NCBI GenBank assembly: GCA_016859345.1
Contig: CM029119.1
Span: 1,792,109 to 1,856,108 of the forward strand
Length of the DNA: 64,000 bases
Source: Istiophorus platypterus
Taxonomy: Eukaryota; Chordata; Actinopteri; Istiophoriformes; Istiophoridae
Direction of reading: 5' to 3'
Below the pieces are notes generated by a model. That model searched no databases. It saw only the letters and a list, made by a program, of their open reading frames with translations, and was not told where the DNA came from. Positions 32,801-46,312 of this stretch are shown here, one piece after another. Position numbers and translations under genes: made by a program. Numbering within the stretch: position 1 is the stretch's first letter; the number at the start of each line of letters is the position of its first letter.

Positions 32801-35800
32801 AAAGGGGCTTCTACAAAGTAGGCAATTAAGGGTCTGAATACTTCTGGAAATGAGAGATCTCACTTTTGGATTTTTAAATTTGCAACAATTTCTAAAGACA
32901 TGTTTTCACTTTGGTTATTGAGTGCAAAAATGTTAAATTTAAAAAACTGTGCAAAGACTGAAGGGATCTAAATACTTCATGTGTTTTTCATCTGAATCTA
33001 TGTTTCAAGAGGTTTAAATCATTTAAAAATAAAAATGAAAGCATAAAGTATAATATATTAAACATACTGATTACCATATTAAACACTGAAGAAAAAAAGG
33101 GTAAAACAATGCAATTTATAGTGTACTGTCTAATGTGTGAAACAAACACTTAACCTTCTATTTAACATTGAGAAATGATTATCAACCAACCCTGCTGCTA
33201 AAAATGTGGCCAATAATAACAATTCTACTATTCTAATCTGCTGTCAATATGGCATAAACAGTGGAAATGACATGGAATGGAAATTCTGTTATCATCTTAA
33301 TGAATGTCTGCTTTGACCTTTGACCCCTGGCTGAGCCTTTCACTCCAGTCAGGCAGAAAACAAAGAGCAAAGACATCTGGCTTTTTGGCTTTCTTTCTTC
33401 TTTTTTCCCCCCAGCAGGCTCACAGTGCAGGGACTTGTTTGTGTATTATAAAGCCAACAGAGTTCCTCGGTTTTCTCCATCCTGGAGCAAGACTAGCCTT
33501 TCCTGTATGGAGCGGGCTGGGAGTGGAAAACATGAGAGTCTATTGCTCTACGTTACTCTTGTTGGGTTTGGCTTGGCACTGGTCTGGTTTCCTCTTTCCA
33601 TGCTTCTCTTTTGTCCTTGGACTCGTGAAATAGAGTTCACGGAAGCAGCACTCATTGTTCCCATTCAAAGGGTCTCTGACACAAATGGCTTTTGAAAACA
33701 ACACTGGCTAACACGCAGAAACGGCAAAATAGATGGAGGCAACTAGCCCTGATTAGAAATGTTGTGGCAAAAGATTTCAACTGACCAGAATCATGCGATT
33801 TCACAATGTACTATTTACAATGTATAAGAAGGAAGACTTTGGATCGCTGATTAACAGCTGAGTAAAAGGACCGTTCTCAGCATCCACAAACTACTTTATG
33901 ATTGATTTACAGCTGACAAAGCTACTAAAGAAAACTAAAGAAAATGTTTAAAAAGAAGGACAGTCACACTGGAAACTGAGACAAGTCTGACATTCCGACT
34001 TCTATTATTTCTAATATCTTAAGAGCAGAGATGTTGTACTCGGACCCAACTCTATCTTGTGTTTGGTTAATTGACCTGGCGCATCAAGGAAACTTGTCTC
34101 ATTCTCCTTGGTGTTTTGATGCTAAACCCTTTTGTGTCATAGGTGTTTGAACTCTGAAATTAACGTGTATTTGACTCAGGTCCTGTGGTTGTTTTGACTC
34201 AGATTTATCTTGGTCTCACAGGTGTTTTTAGTCTGACTTGTCTCTGAGTTGACTTGGAGTGATGTCAGTTTTGTGGGTATTTTTCTCTGTCTTATGAGTG
34301 TTTTGGCTCAGACTTGTCTCAATATAATATTTTGACTCTGAGTTGTCTCTCACACATATTGTGAAAGACAACTGGGTCATGTACTTTAGTACAGGTTGTC
34401 TTCCATATCTCTCTGCAATGACAAATAAATAATCTTTTACTCTGTGAGGACCTCTCAAAAGATCCTCTCAAAGGCAAAAATACTGTCCAGTCCGATTCTT
34501 CAATTTCACACCTGTTCCTCCTGTGACTTGTCTCGGATCTGACTTAAGTTTTGATTGTAACTAGAGATCTCTACAAAAAATATGTAAATTAATAAGTCAA
34601 CTAGTCTCTCACTGAAGCATTGTACCTTGAAAAAATTAAGATTTTTAAAAGTAATGGCATCTGCCACAAAGTTTCCCTTGTTTCAATCTAAAATAAAATC
34701 ATTTAACAGTTATTTTTCCAATTATAGCAAAGGGATTCAACTTCTTCTGCCTAGTTTGGAAAAATCAAACTTAGTTCAGGACCATAACAATTAAGGAGTA
34801 CAGGAGGTTTGGACAGAGCAACCATAGTTCAAAGAAGACCATCACTTGCTTCTAAAGACACAAACACATACATCAGCAAGACAGCATCCAGACATGCTAA
34901 GAGGATAGCAAACTCAGGCTCTTACCGGCTCTTCCTCTGAGTGCTTGAAAGTAAACAAAAGTCAAAGATTAGTGGCAGATTTCATGAACTGCATCAGTCC
35001 TGAAGTTCTCATCCTACTTTTCAATCACTGTTTTTCAGTATTACTCTAAACACTAGAGTTCTGGTACCTACTGAAAATCTAACAGTATGTCTGTGAAGGT
35101 TCTCAGTCATCCAGGCAATAGTTATCTCAAAAAAATTAAGTCAAGGAAAACTGGACTTGGTTGTAGATCATGAAGATGTTTCACCTCTCATCCAAGAGGC
35201 TTCGTTTAAAAACAATGGTTTTTCGGCACCTGGCCTCAGGTGACTGTAATGACTCTAACAACTGTTGTTACATAAGCCAGGAGCACTGACGAACCAAGGC
35301 CTTGTTAACAACCCCATCAAGACTAAATACCTGGGTTTCCCTACCAGTCAGTCAGAACTGAAGGAGTCTCTTGGATGAGAGGTGAAACGCCTTCATTTTC
35401 TACAACCAAGTCCAGTCCCCATTATATTCAGGTTTAACAAACAGATATGCACTTCCCTGTATGAAAAGGGAAAGAGACAGTGTGTAGCCAAATAGCTGCA
35501 TTAGCCTCACAGGATAACGGTCGACAATGACTGAAATAAAGCAAAAATATAACAGCAGATCAGGCTTTTTCCTCACATTTTGCAGGGCCAGTTGGGTTGA
35601 ATCAGGTTCAGATCTTGGTCTATGGATAGGCCCAGAATTTTTTCATGTCTATATTGATATAATAGTCTGATGCCGTATGTATGCTGAGGGAGTTATGGGA
35701 AACTGCGATCAGGAAAATTGGAATTTACATCCTCAAGAATTATTCTTTTAGTACACTATTCTCTCTTTGCCTTTCCTTGCTGAACCCCCATGACAAGATA

Positions 35801-38800
35801 GAGTACATTTTGGTGGTCACCTGGACGTTTGTAGTTAAGACACAGCACCAGCAACAGACTTACACAGGACTGCCAGAATGAAGATACCCACTTGATCAAA
35901 CTAATTTAGACTGCAGACACTTTATATTGGCTTCAGCTGAACTCTTTCAATATCCACGTGACTATTGTATTAAGATGATCATCATTATGAAGATGAAGAT
36001 GAAGATGTGGATATGGCCAGTTCAGTTCTCAGTTTCCGGCCCACGCTTTCCAAGTCACAACTTACACCTTGAACTAAGGTGCTCATCTTATCCAGTGCAA
36101 CAATACCTAAATATGTTTAAATTTCAAAAAAAACAGGCACTGCCAAAAGCCACTGATTAGAAGTCAAAACTTCAGTGGATGTACTTGTCAATACACAATT
36201 CAGAAGAGTGAGATAAGGAAGTGAGAAAAGGTAATTTTTTTTTACATTTACCAATATCAATAAAATGTATCTGGGTCTTAATAATCTATGTAGTATTGAG
36301 TAAATTGCCTGGCCTGATATTCGTACAGTCACTTGCTGCTCTAAAAATTATGCAATACTAAATTCCATAGCCCTGTTGATAAGTCATGCCTGCATGGATT
36401 ATCATACACTTGGAATAAAGATGACAAAATCCAGTCTTATTACATTACACTTATGTAATATGTTATCAAACATAAACACTCAACTTAGGGGCACCAAACC
36501 TCTGAGTCACAGTAAGAAAAAAAACTGAGAATTCACAGGTCTTAAGAATTCTTAAGAAAAGTTCGGAAAACTTAAACTCAAATAAAGAACTGTTACTGGC
36601 TCTAGTCCACCTCAACCATCCCTTTCGCTCAGCCTGTTGTTGGGCCCATATATCCCCCATCTGTTCTCTGTTATGAAACTACAGCAGGGTGCTAGTTATG
36701 GGCTGAGACCAATTTCAAATTGGTATCTTTTTTAGTTATAAGCCTTAGACAGTCTGAATAGGGAACAACTGTGACTAAACTGAGCTGAAGTATTGTCTAC
36801 TACGTGCTTTTTACGAAGCCCAAACACAAGTGACTATAGTGCAACAGAAAAACTATTAAGATGTTTGAATGTCTGACTTAACAGAAAAAAAAAAACATAG
36901 AAATCTTTTGTGCTGACAAATTGTCAAATTAAACACTTTTAAATGCATAAATGTTGGAAAGATTGGAGAGCAATTTGGATACTCAATTAAGGCTTTAAGT
37001 AATCTATCAAATACCAATAATCTCAAGAGCGGGGATTTTCTAAACTTCCCTATTTAATATTATTCTTTTTATAATGTTGGTAAAAAAAAAAAATCAAAAA
37101 AGTAACCTCAATGAAATTTAAGTATTTTTAAACGTTTCTGAAAAATTTAATGAGAAAACAATTAACTAATGAGACTATTTAACGCTAAAAATAATCTTTA
37201 GTTGCAGCTTTACACATCACTCACTATTTCTACTTGTTGTAGTGTATTTACTCTTCAGTATTTTATTTTATAACAATTCTAAGTGAGAAAATTTGTGTCC
37301 TACATGTATATAGTTCCCGCAAAAAAAGGTGCAAATTACAATTAATATTTTCATCTGTATCTAGTCCTAAATCAAACCCATGTTTTAAAGTCATGTTTTG
37401 GGCTGTTAAAGGGACAGCAAGCCTTCTTCGTTTATAAAGCCAACTTTTAAAGGAACTCACAAAGTTACTATCAAAGTGAAGTAGTCAGTTTAATTCTTAC
37501 GCCAAAACCCTTGTTTATTTTCATAAATTAAAGTAAAAAAAAAAGTTAAAAAAAAAAAAAGTAATATCTCAGTGACCCCCTTTGTCTGTAATATGCAGGG
37601 AACCCACACAAAAGTCTGAATCAATAGTCCAAATGGAAAAAAAGTGGGTAAATTCACAGTCCTATTAGTCATAAACTTTGAAATGGAACAAAATGAGGGT
37701 CTGGAAGTTAATGGAATTGTGTAGTAGAATCTGAGTTTGGTGATGTTTACCGGGCTCACCTCATCTCCCTCCTCTGAGTGCTGGGAGAGCTGGTCGTGGT
37801 CCATGATGCCAGCCTCGTCCTCCGTGGGCCCGTTACCCACCCGCACACCTCCAAACTTCTGCGTGCCCTGTTGGGTGAGTCCGGTGCATGATGAGGACAC
37901 GCCTGTTTGCTCTAAAGACTGCGCTAGATTCTCTGCAGGGGTTTCTTCCCTCTTCTGGGACTAGATACAAAAGCCACAAAAGCTGTGTCTAGCTTAAAGC
38001 AAGCCTCAGGTTGAACACTTTCGTCTTGATTTGCCTCCATTTTTTAAGTAAAACAGGGCACCCCATACAGTGCTTGGCAGCTTTCATTCCAAAATAATAT
38101 AAATCCAATACTTGTCAAATATGACACTTTAATTTTAATGAATAAAAGGCAACAAAAATTTAAATGTTCAATGATGTAATATCATTTTTTTTGATCAACT
38201 ACCAACCAGTAAGTTTGGAACGTGGGGGATCTTTTATTGGAGGGCAATAAAATCTCACTGGTGGAGTTAAACCTCAACAGTTACAACTTGTACTTTATGA
38301 GTTGTAACTGTATGCTTCAAATGGAAAAAAAAGAAAATTTGGTCTAAATATGAATAAAACCAACATGTCCTGCTTTTCCATGCTTGTCTGCAGGATAAGT
38401 AGTTCTGGTGGCTACTCTGGACCTGGAAATCATAATAACTAGCTCATTTTGATAATGCAGGGTTAATACAGCATTAATCAACATCAACATTAATGCTTGT
38501 CATTGAAGTTGTTAAACTCATGACAACGTTGGTGGTAAATGACTGATGACAAAACCCGCTACATTATCAAAAATTATGAGCATTTTACATTGCAGCTCCA
38601 TAACACTCAATGATGAAATAATCTTATAAATATTGCCTCTACTCTTCTAAATAGTGACAAGTGAGAGGAATCTACCCAAAATCTGTGTTACAGCCTGTGA
38701 ACTTTGTGCTATGGCACCAGTCTTAATTTCATCAAAAAAAAAAATTATGAAAAAAATATTAAATGATATAAAACCAAAATAAAATGTAACCTTTGAAAAT

Positions 38801-41800
38801 AAAAACTACTACTACTACTACAAACTAAAGATTTCATCAACTCATAACAGCTAAATGATAATGTCAAAGATGGATGATTAAATTAACTAATTCTGTTTAA
38901 TGCAAAGTCCTATTCAGTGATTTGAATGTACCGGCAGAAATTTAAATTGTACAACCCTGATTAGTAAAACAATTTTCTCTGCCACAGAAAAATATCTCTT
39001 GTTCAGATGTTGATTCAGGTTCATGATCTTTTGCCCTAATAAGAAACATCTTGTATTTTAGCCACTTCTGCCAATAATTTTACCTAATGTCACTGGTTCT
39101 GGAAAAGAAATTACTGTACCAGATTAATAGAAAAATTTATCTATAGCCCACTGCAAATTGGAGAATAGTTGTGGACAAAACAGCTCAGACAAACCACAAA
39201 ACATACAGGCAGTACATCAACTTATATTCATTTTTAGTTTGTGTACCTAAAACTAACAATAATCAATTCACTAAAACCTGATCAAAGCTAATATACTTCT
39301 ACAGAAACCCATTAACACTGCCTGGCATTCCATTTACAACTGCCAGTTATCAATATTCAGTGAAATGTGCCAAAAGCTCACATTTCACAAAGTAATGAAT
39401 ACCCTTCAACACCAAATTGCACAAAATTATGGACCTGACTATAATTCCTTTTAATTGCAATTAGTCTTCATTCTGATGAGACTACATTTCTTTGAGGTTT
39501 AACACAACCAATGAGTGCAACAAGAGCTCTGGGCTATTATATTTCATATATGTTTCAATTCAATTGGTTAAATTCAGGTAACAAATATTTGTCGGATGCA
39601 TAGCATTTGGCCAGAAACTTTAAAAAATATAGGGAGGAAAAAAGAAAAAAAAATGTAGATCGTATGCTGTTAGGGTGCCCTCAAGCTGTAAAGTATTTCT
39701 AGCAAATTTCCTACCAAAATATCAGCGTTTCCAAAGGCAGGCTTTAAGCATTTTTCATGGCAACACAACCAACAACATTACACAATACAATGTACATTGA
39801 AATGAATGGCAGATTAGGAGTGAAAAAAGGGTTATATCAAAGGTTATAGTTGTTATTCATCAAAGGTGGCAGTAAGGTTATAGGTGGGGTCAGATACACA
39901 TACCAGGTGCTTTTTCCATAGGTGCTGACGCCGAAGCACCATAGTTTTCACAATCAGCATACAGGGTACACATGCAAGGGCAATCAGCACCAACAAAACC
40001 TGGATCCCCATCTACAGATTCAAACAGAGAGAGGTTAACAAGGCGTTGGCAATGTGTAGCCAGGATCAGAAGAATGCTAATTCCCTGAACATCCTGATGA
40101 GGCTTAAAGCAGTTCTCCCTCTCTGCACAAAGCAGATATAGCAGATGTATCGGTAAACCAAGAATGAAGGACTGGCTATTACCTCTACATCAGTACTAAA
40201 GCAAGTTGTTGAATGGAGAGCAGACTTTTCATCAAGAACGTTTCTAATGGCCTAGCAGGATATTAAACTAAATACAGCTAACGTTGATATACTGTTAGCA
40301 GGACTGAAGGTATGTGGTCCCCTGGACCCCTCTGGCTGACTTTCACATTCTCTCCTTTCCAATTGCTGTCATTGCTTCAAATGAAAAAAGGGAACAATAA
40401 AAAGAGTAAAGATGAGAGAAAACATTCTCTTGATATCATAATGAGAAACTTTGATATACTGTTGATAAAATCCATTGCTTGATGACATACCAATGGCCAA
40501 TTATAGTATAGAAACAATGCTATTTCTAATCAGTCATATCAAGAACAGACAGCTCACATTCCAGAACAAGCACCACAGGGCTGGTCGAGCAGACTCACCA
40601 CAAGCCAAACAGACAGTCAGCTGTCAGCATCGAAAGTGACACAACAACCTTAAACAGTGCATTGGATTAATGCAGTAATATGATACCGGTAGTGAGGAGT
40701 TATTCTGTCAGCCTCATTTAACCACATGCTGGCTTAGGACCCAAGAGTGGTGCAAAGATGATGCATGTGAAAACTTTCATCTAGGGCTAGGCTACTACAG
40801 CAATTTAGAACTTACTTCTCCACAGCATGATGAAAAAATCTGATATCAGTTCTGCCATATCACCCATACTCTCACTTGCTAAGCTTGAGGGAAAACAAAT
40901 ACAAAAATAAGCAGACAATTCCCTCTGGCACTATATGTAACAATAGCCAGAATTTTTTAAAAATTCATTTCATATCCAATGTGCTGCAGTAGAGCCAAAA
41001 CAATGAAAACCATATCACTGTCCTAATACTTTGTGACTGCACTGTAGCTCTGATTAGTAGAGTAATGGGTTACTAAAGTAGTGTGAAACACTCCCCTTTA
41101 ACTGGCCTGAGTTCAGGTCTTATTTGAGCTAGAATAGCATCTACAGAAGTATCCTAAGGTATCAACACACAAAAATCCCTGCCAGATCCAGTCATGCTGT
41201 TCTGTATCTGAGCCTGACCTCTGACAAGAAAATAGACTATATTTAATCATTATCATGTGTTTGTTCGCTATGAGGTACTATGCACCTCTCTACCAGTGTT
41301 AAACACTATTAATGCTAGAAGAAGGGGCAGGAATCTGGGAGAAGCAGAGGGGTGGATAAGGGAGGAAGCACCTGTCCCCTATAGAGGGGCTTGTTGGTGG
41401 GGTCATTGTAGTTGAAGAGACACATGTTGATGAAGTGGATCAGCAGGCTGGGAGCATCCTTGGAGGTATAGGCATCATACGCTGTCCACTTGTAAAAGAC
41501 CAACAGGATGAGGTAGCCAAACAAGCTTGACATGAAGACAATCTCAGGGATGAACCCCAGGAAGATGTTCAGTGGCTTCTTGAAATACCTGCAGGGCAGT
41601 GAAGTAATTTAACAACGCAGACAAAGCAAATTTTACAGTAACTCTGCTTGTCATTGTTGGAGCTTCTGGAATGACATTTGTGGAGTAGTTTTTCTATGCT
41701 GATTTTGGCCAACAGTGAAAATATCATAAACCAGCAACTAATGTGGATGTGATGGAGTTAGATAGCACTGGCATTGTCAACTAGAAGAGCTGAATCCTGA

Positions 41801-44800
41801 CAAACCTGATCAACACATCAACAATCTCTTGTACACACTATTAAATAAACAGAATAACCCTATTAATTACCAATAAATGTAATAAATCACTGTAATGTGT
41901 CAATATTTGACATTAGCCATGAGTATGGCACTTACAGGTGGTTGAAGAGACTGAGAGACACTCCAAACAGCATGTGGATCACACCCAGGATGACGGACAT
42001 CTTCATTTTGAATGAGTTGAGGAAAGTCAGCTTGTTGGTGGCAACATTCCAGATCTGCAGAGACCACACAACAGGGTCAAGTGTCTGAGATGCCACCAAA
42101 GCAATGTGACCCTTCCGCTATATTCCTGTATATTTCTATCAGGGTGTACTAATATAGCCACTTACATGCTAGAAACAGTTCGCTTCAGTTGTTTGTTCAT
42201 TAATGTATGTTAGTTTTGCCATTGTGACACAAGCCCTTCAGTTCAATCCTTGTTAGCAGCATACATTAATTGTTGATTTGGGTCACTTCTAGAGACTTGT
42301 TGATAATTAGAAAAATATAGAATATCGTTAGCCTTATCCCTTAAGCTTACAAGAGAGAGTTAAAGTGTGTGCTTTGGCTCTAGCCAGGGAAAATAATTGC
42401 CAGCTATTTATTCTTGTTGTTTCAGTGAGTGTGCAGGGTTTACCGGGTCAATTCCGAGTGGATAAGGCCCGTTGAACACACCAGGAAGAGCAGGGTCTAA
42501 CTGCAGAACTGCATTTCCCTCCAGTGTCTCAAATCTGGGAGAGATCAGGAGAAGTAAATCAATGTTACTGAATTGAAGTTGATTATGTACACACTGTTAG
42601 TTTTAGAGTCCAAAACAATATATTTAAGAACATAAATCAGTCACATCCAATATAAAGGTAAGATAAATAAAACCACGTGGGTGTGAGTGACATTTTACAT
42701 GACAGAACTGAAAGCGGCAAGATAATACCTGAATGGATTTGATCGTTCTACAAGGGTTGTTACATGGTCATGCAGAACTGATTTCTTGCGGATACATTTA
42801 CATGTATTTTTTAGTATATTCTGGACAGCTGGGAAGTCTCTCAAACAGTTTCTTTCACATGTCCCAAATCTTCTCATTATTACCTGGTTTCCTGGGAGCT
42901 GGAAAATCTGATTGATAGTTTTAAATGTACACTTCTAAATATTTAATTCAAATTAGCTGCTAGTGTAGCTCATGGAGTCTTCTAGAGAGAGCACAGCAGC
43001 TCAAATATGCAAAACTGTGCATCATTTATGGTCCAACAACAGTTTATCCTTCCACCCAGTTCCTTTATACAGTGTCTCTTGCTGTGATGCAAGTTAGTGG
43101 GCAGGTCAGGTAGCACAGCTTTTAGTGGAAGTTCCTGTACAGGAACAATAGTATCAAATCTGGCAGCCTCACTGAGATGACAAGACTTCAGGGGGTCACT
43201 GCATCTCGCTATTTCTCGCCACGAAATAGATCCAGCATGTAACAAACATGCTGGAAACATATTTAAAAGGGTAAAACATCTTCTCTGAGCTTGAGTTGTT
43301 TTAAAGTAGCTATATTTTTGCATTTTCCAGCATCTTAATGTAGCACAAAGCTTAACAACTTGCACTTAACACACAGACTAGAGATTTATATCCATCTTCT
43401 CATTTTGCTCCAGGAGAAGGTTAATATCCATTTTTCCCATAATGCTGAACTGTTCCTTTGATAGTTTTTGACAACTGTCATGCCATACATTTACAAATAT
43501 CAGGCATAGTGTTCTACTTCATCTGTTCATTGGGGATACAGAAAATACAGAAAATTGTATCACTAGATTAAGTTGAAGATGATAATCTAGGACGTTGAAC
43601 ATCTCACACGTTATCAGTCCAAGCAGAGTTGGCTGACTTACGACCAGTTTGCTCCTTTGGGGCCAAACATGGGCCTGACACTCCATCCAGAGCCAAACAT
43701 GTTCAGTGACTTGGAGAAGCAGTCGTTGTAAATGATGCCAGTGTAGATGGAGAAGATCCCCATAAGAAGGACGATGTAGCGACCAGCAAACACCATGTTA
43801 AACATCTGCAGAGACACACAACAACTTGTTTCACGTGTTTTATGTTTCCAGTATGTGTACTGTGAGATCCAATTGTTAATATTTTTTCACCATATTACTT
43901 CTTTCTATGTCTCACTCTACCTCGTTGTCACTCTTCTGGGCAAGGAGGCGACTCTCTCGGATCACCAGGTAGAGGGCAGCGCAGGTCATCAGCACACCAT
44001 GACCCATGTCGCCAAACATCACCGCAAACAGGAAAGGGAAAGTAATGATAGTGTAGGGCGCTGTAATAGGCAAAACACGGGAAGAGACCAACACACCGCG
44101 AGGATAAAACGTCAGTAATTATCAGTAATAACTGTCGAAATTTTAAAGCTGCAAGGAACTGCAAATATTTTGTTAGATCAAGGACACCTCTTTTCAGGCA
44201 ATGCATCTCTTTCAACTGAAAGTTATGCTTGTAGAATTTGAATTTACCAGCTTTTTAAACCCATTACAAGACATTGAGTACAAGGAACTTGAACATATTG
44301 AGTCCACATGTATAACAATTCCTAGTACAATCATAATATTTCATCAATTATGTGTTAGAAGAAAAATGATATAATAGCTAATATAACTACTGAAATTACA
44401 CAAGTGTGTAGAGAAAACTAGAGACTATTGGAACTACAAAACATTTCATATTATAATTCATTATACATAATGATGTGAGGAAGGTGAGAGAAAAAGTAGA
44501 TGTTGTGTCTTAGAGTTGGGGGAAAAGATTTTTCCTGGCAAGCAATTTGGATTGAAGGCTGCAAATTCTACAAATCAAGCAAAATCTCAAGGTTGTACTT
44601 GTTGGTGTTGGTGACATGGTAAATTTACCTATTACAGTAAATATTATGTATATTTCCATAGCACTCACATCAATACAACAACACAGTCATGCCACACTCA
44701 CCACTTTGCTGCTCTGTTAATCTTTTGAACACAAATACAGTTTTCATTCACTGATTATTTCCTGTCAATTCTACTGTCAATGACATTTGATACTTTCTGC

Positions 44801-46281
44801 TAAGTTTTTGTATAAAAATTATATGAGGAAATAGAGACTTGTGTATTTTGAGTTGGTGAAAGGCTTTTCAGAGGCTGATCCATTGATTTTAGCATAGGGA
44901 ATGAAAACAGTATTACTGAGAGCGGCAGAGTGGTGAGTTGGCTCTGCTGCTATACTGATGAAATTAGTGCTGTTGTATGTTCCTTATTCTTATTTCAGAT
45001 AACGGACAAAAGGTAAACATGGTGGAAATGAGCTTTTTAGATTAATGGGGAACAGGGGAAATTAGAAATAAAGCCTGGTCTCTAATATAAATCTGTGTTA
45101 AATAAAAATCTGTTTTAAATAAAGGCCTGTAGTAGAGGTTGACAAAATCCCGCACTAGTTTTTGAGAATTTCCAATACAAAAACAAAACAGCAAATAAAT
45201 GACCACAGAGGTGAACACACCCTTTTGCCACTCAGTGAGTAGTTTTGCATGATGAGGGTATTAAAGACAGACCCACAACACTGATTTAAATGTCTTGACC
45301 AGCAACACAGCAACACTGATGACAAAAAGCATATTCTGTCCCTAAACTAAGACCTTACTGTAAATCTACCGCTGCACTGTTACAAGTTTTTTAGATAGTT
45401 CATTCAAATATGCAATCATCTGATGAGTGATGAATTCAAATATAGACGCAGGAATTTCTTTGTAACCTGGATTGATCTCCCGGTAGTTCCCGATTCCATA
45501 GGCATCAACGATGTTTTGGAAGCCCGACGTGAACTTGTTTGTCTTGTTGAAGGTAGGTGGAGTCTGCTTGGTTTGCATCCTGTTGAGGATGGATGGCACT
45601 GTCGAGCCACTCCTCTCCTAGCAAATAAAGCCCCACATATCAGTCCCATACTGTCCATGCAGCAGTTTTAAGAATGGATGACTTACAGAGACTTCAGGAT
45701 ATGTTACTCAGAGACTAAGTTATTCTGTAATCCAGATCATGGTGGAATGCATGAACACTGAGGACTCTCTGTTATTGTGAGTTTTCACAGTCTATTCATT
45801 TTCTAACACCTCTCTGGGAGGGACAGACAGCTAATGCTAACTAGAGCTATTATTTTTATACTACACGACAAGTAATGCAGTTAGTGTACAGTAGCTGCAA
45901 ATGACTCAGCAGAGGTTGAAAAAATATGAACAAAAAGTAAAATCTAATGCTAAGGTTAGAAAGGCTAACCAGCCTCCACTTCCTCAGTAGAACACAACAG
46001 CCACTCAGAGGATGGAGGCTTACAGTAGACTCTGTTTCCATATGTATGTACGAATAAAGTTAAAGAAAAGTCCAAGTATGCCACTGTTAATGTATCATAG
46101 AATTTTGCTGTTTATCAGTAGCATGTTATATACCGTAAACGATGTGTCAGAACCTATGAGTGTGAAGTGACAGCTCACAACAACAGGAAACAGAGCCAAA
46201 GAGAGCAGTTGGAATAATAAAGCCAAAATATGAGATGTAAAAGATGTAAACACACAAATAAATCAGCCCCCCCCCCCCCCC

Positions 46282-46312
<31 letters not shown>

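Noticed and set aside
33304..33695. Overlapping ORFs of 109 and 86 codons on the plus strand in an atp6v0a1 intron, with hydrophobic stretches.
   Set aside because: No recognised domain, no splice partners, antisense to the host gene, and two overlapping frames open at once, as expected by chance. A conservation check would be needed to revive it.
42982..43365. 127-codon minus-strand ORF inside an atp6v0a1 intron.
   Set aside because: It does not splice in phase with the flanking exons and matches no family I know. Probably repeat-derived or chance.
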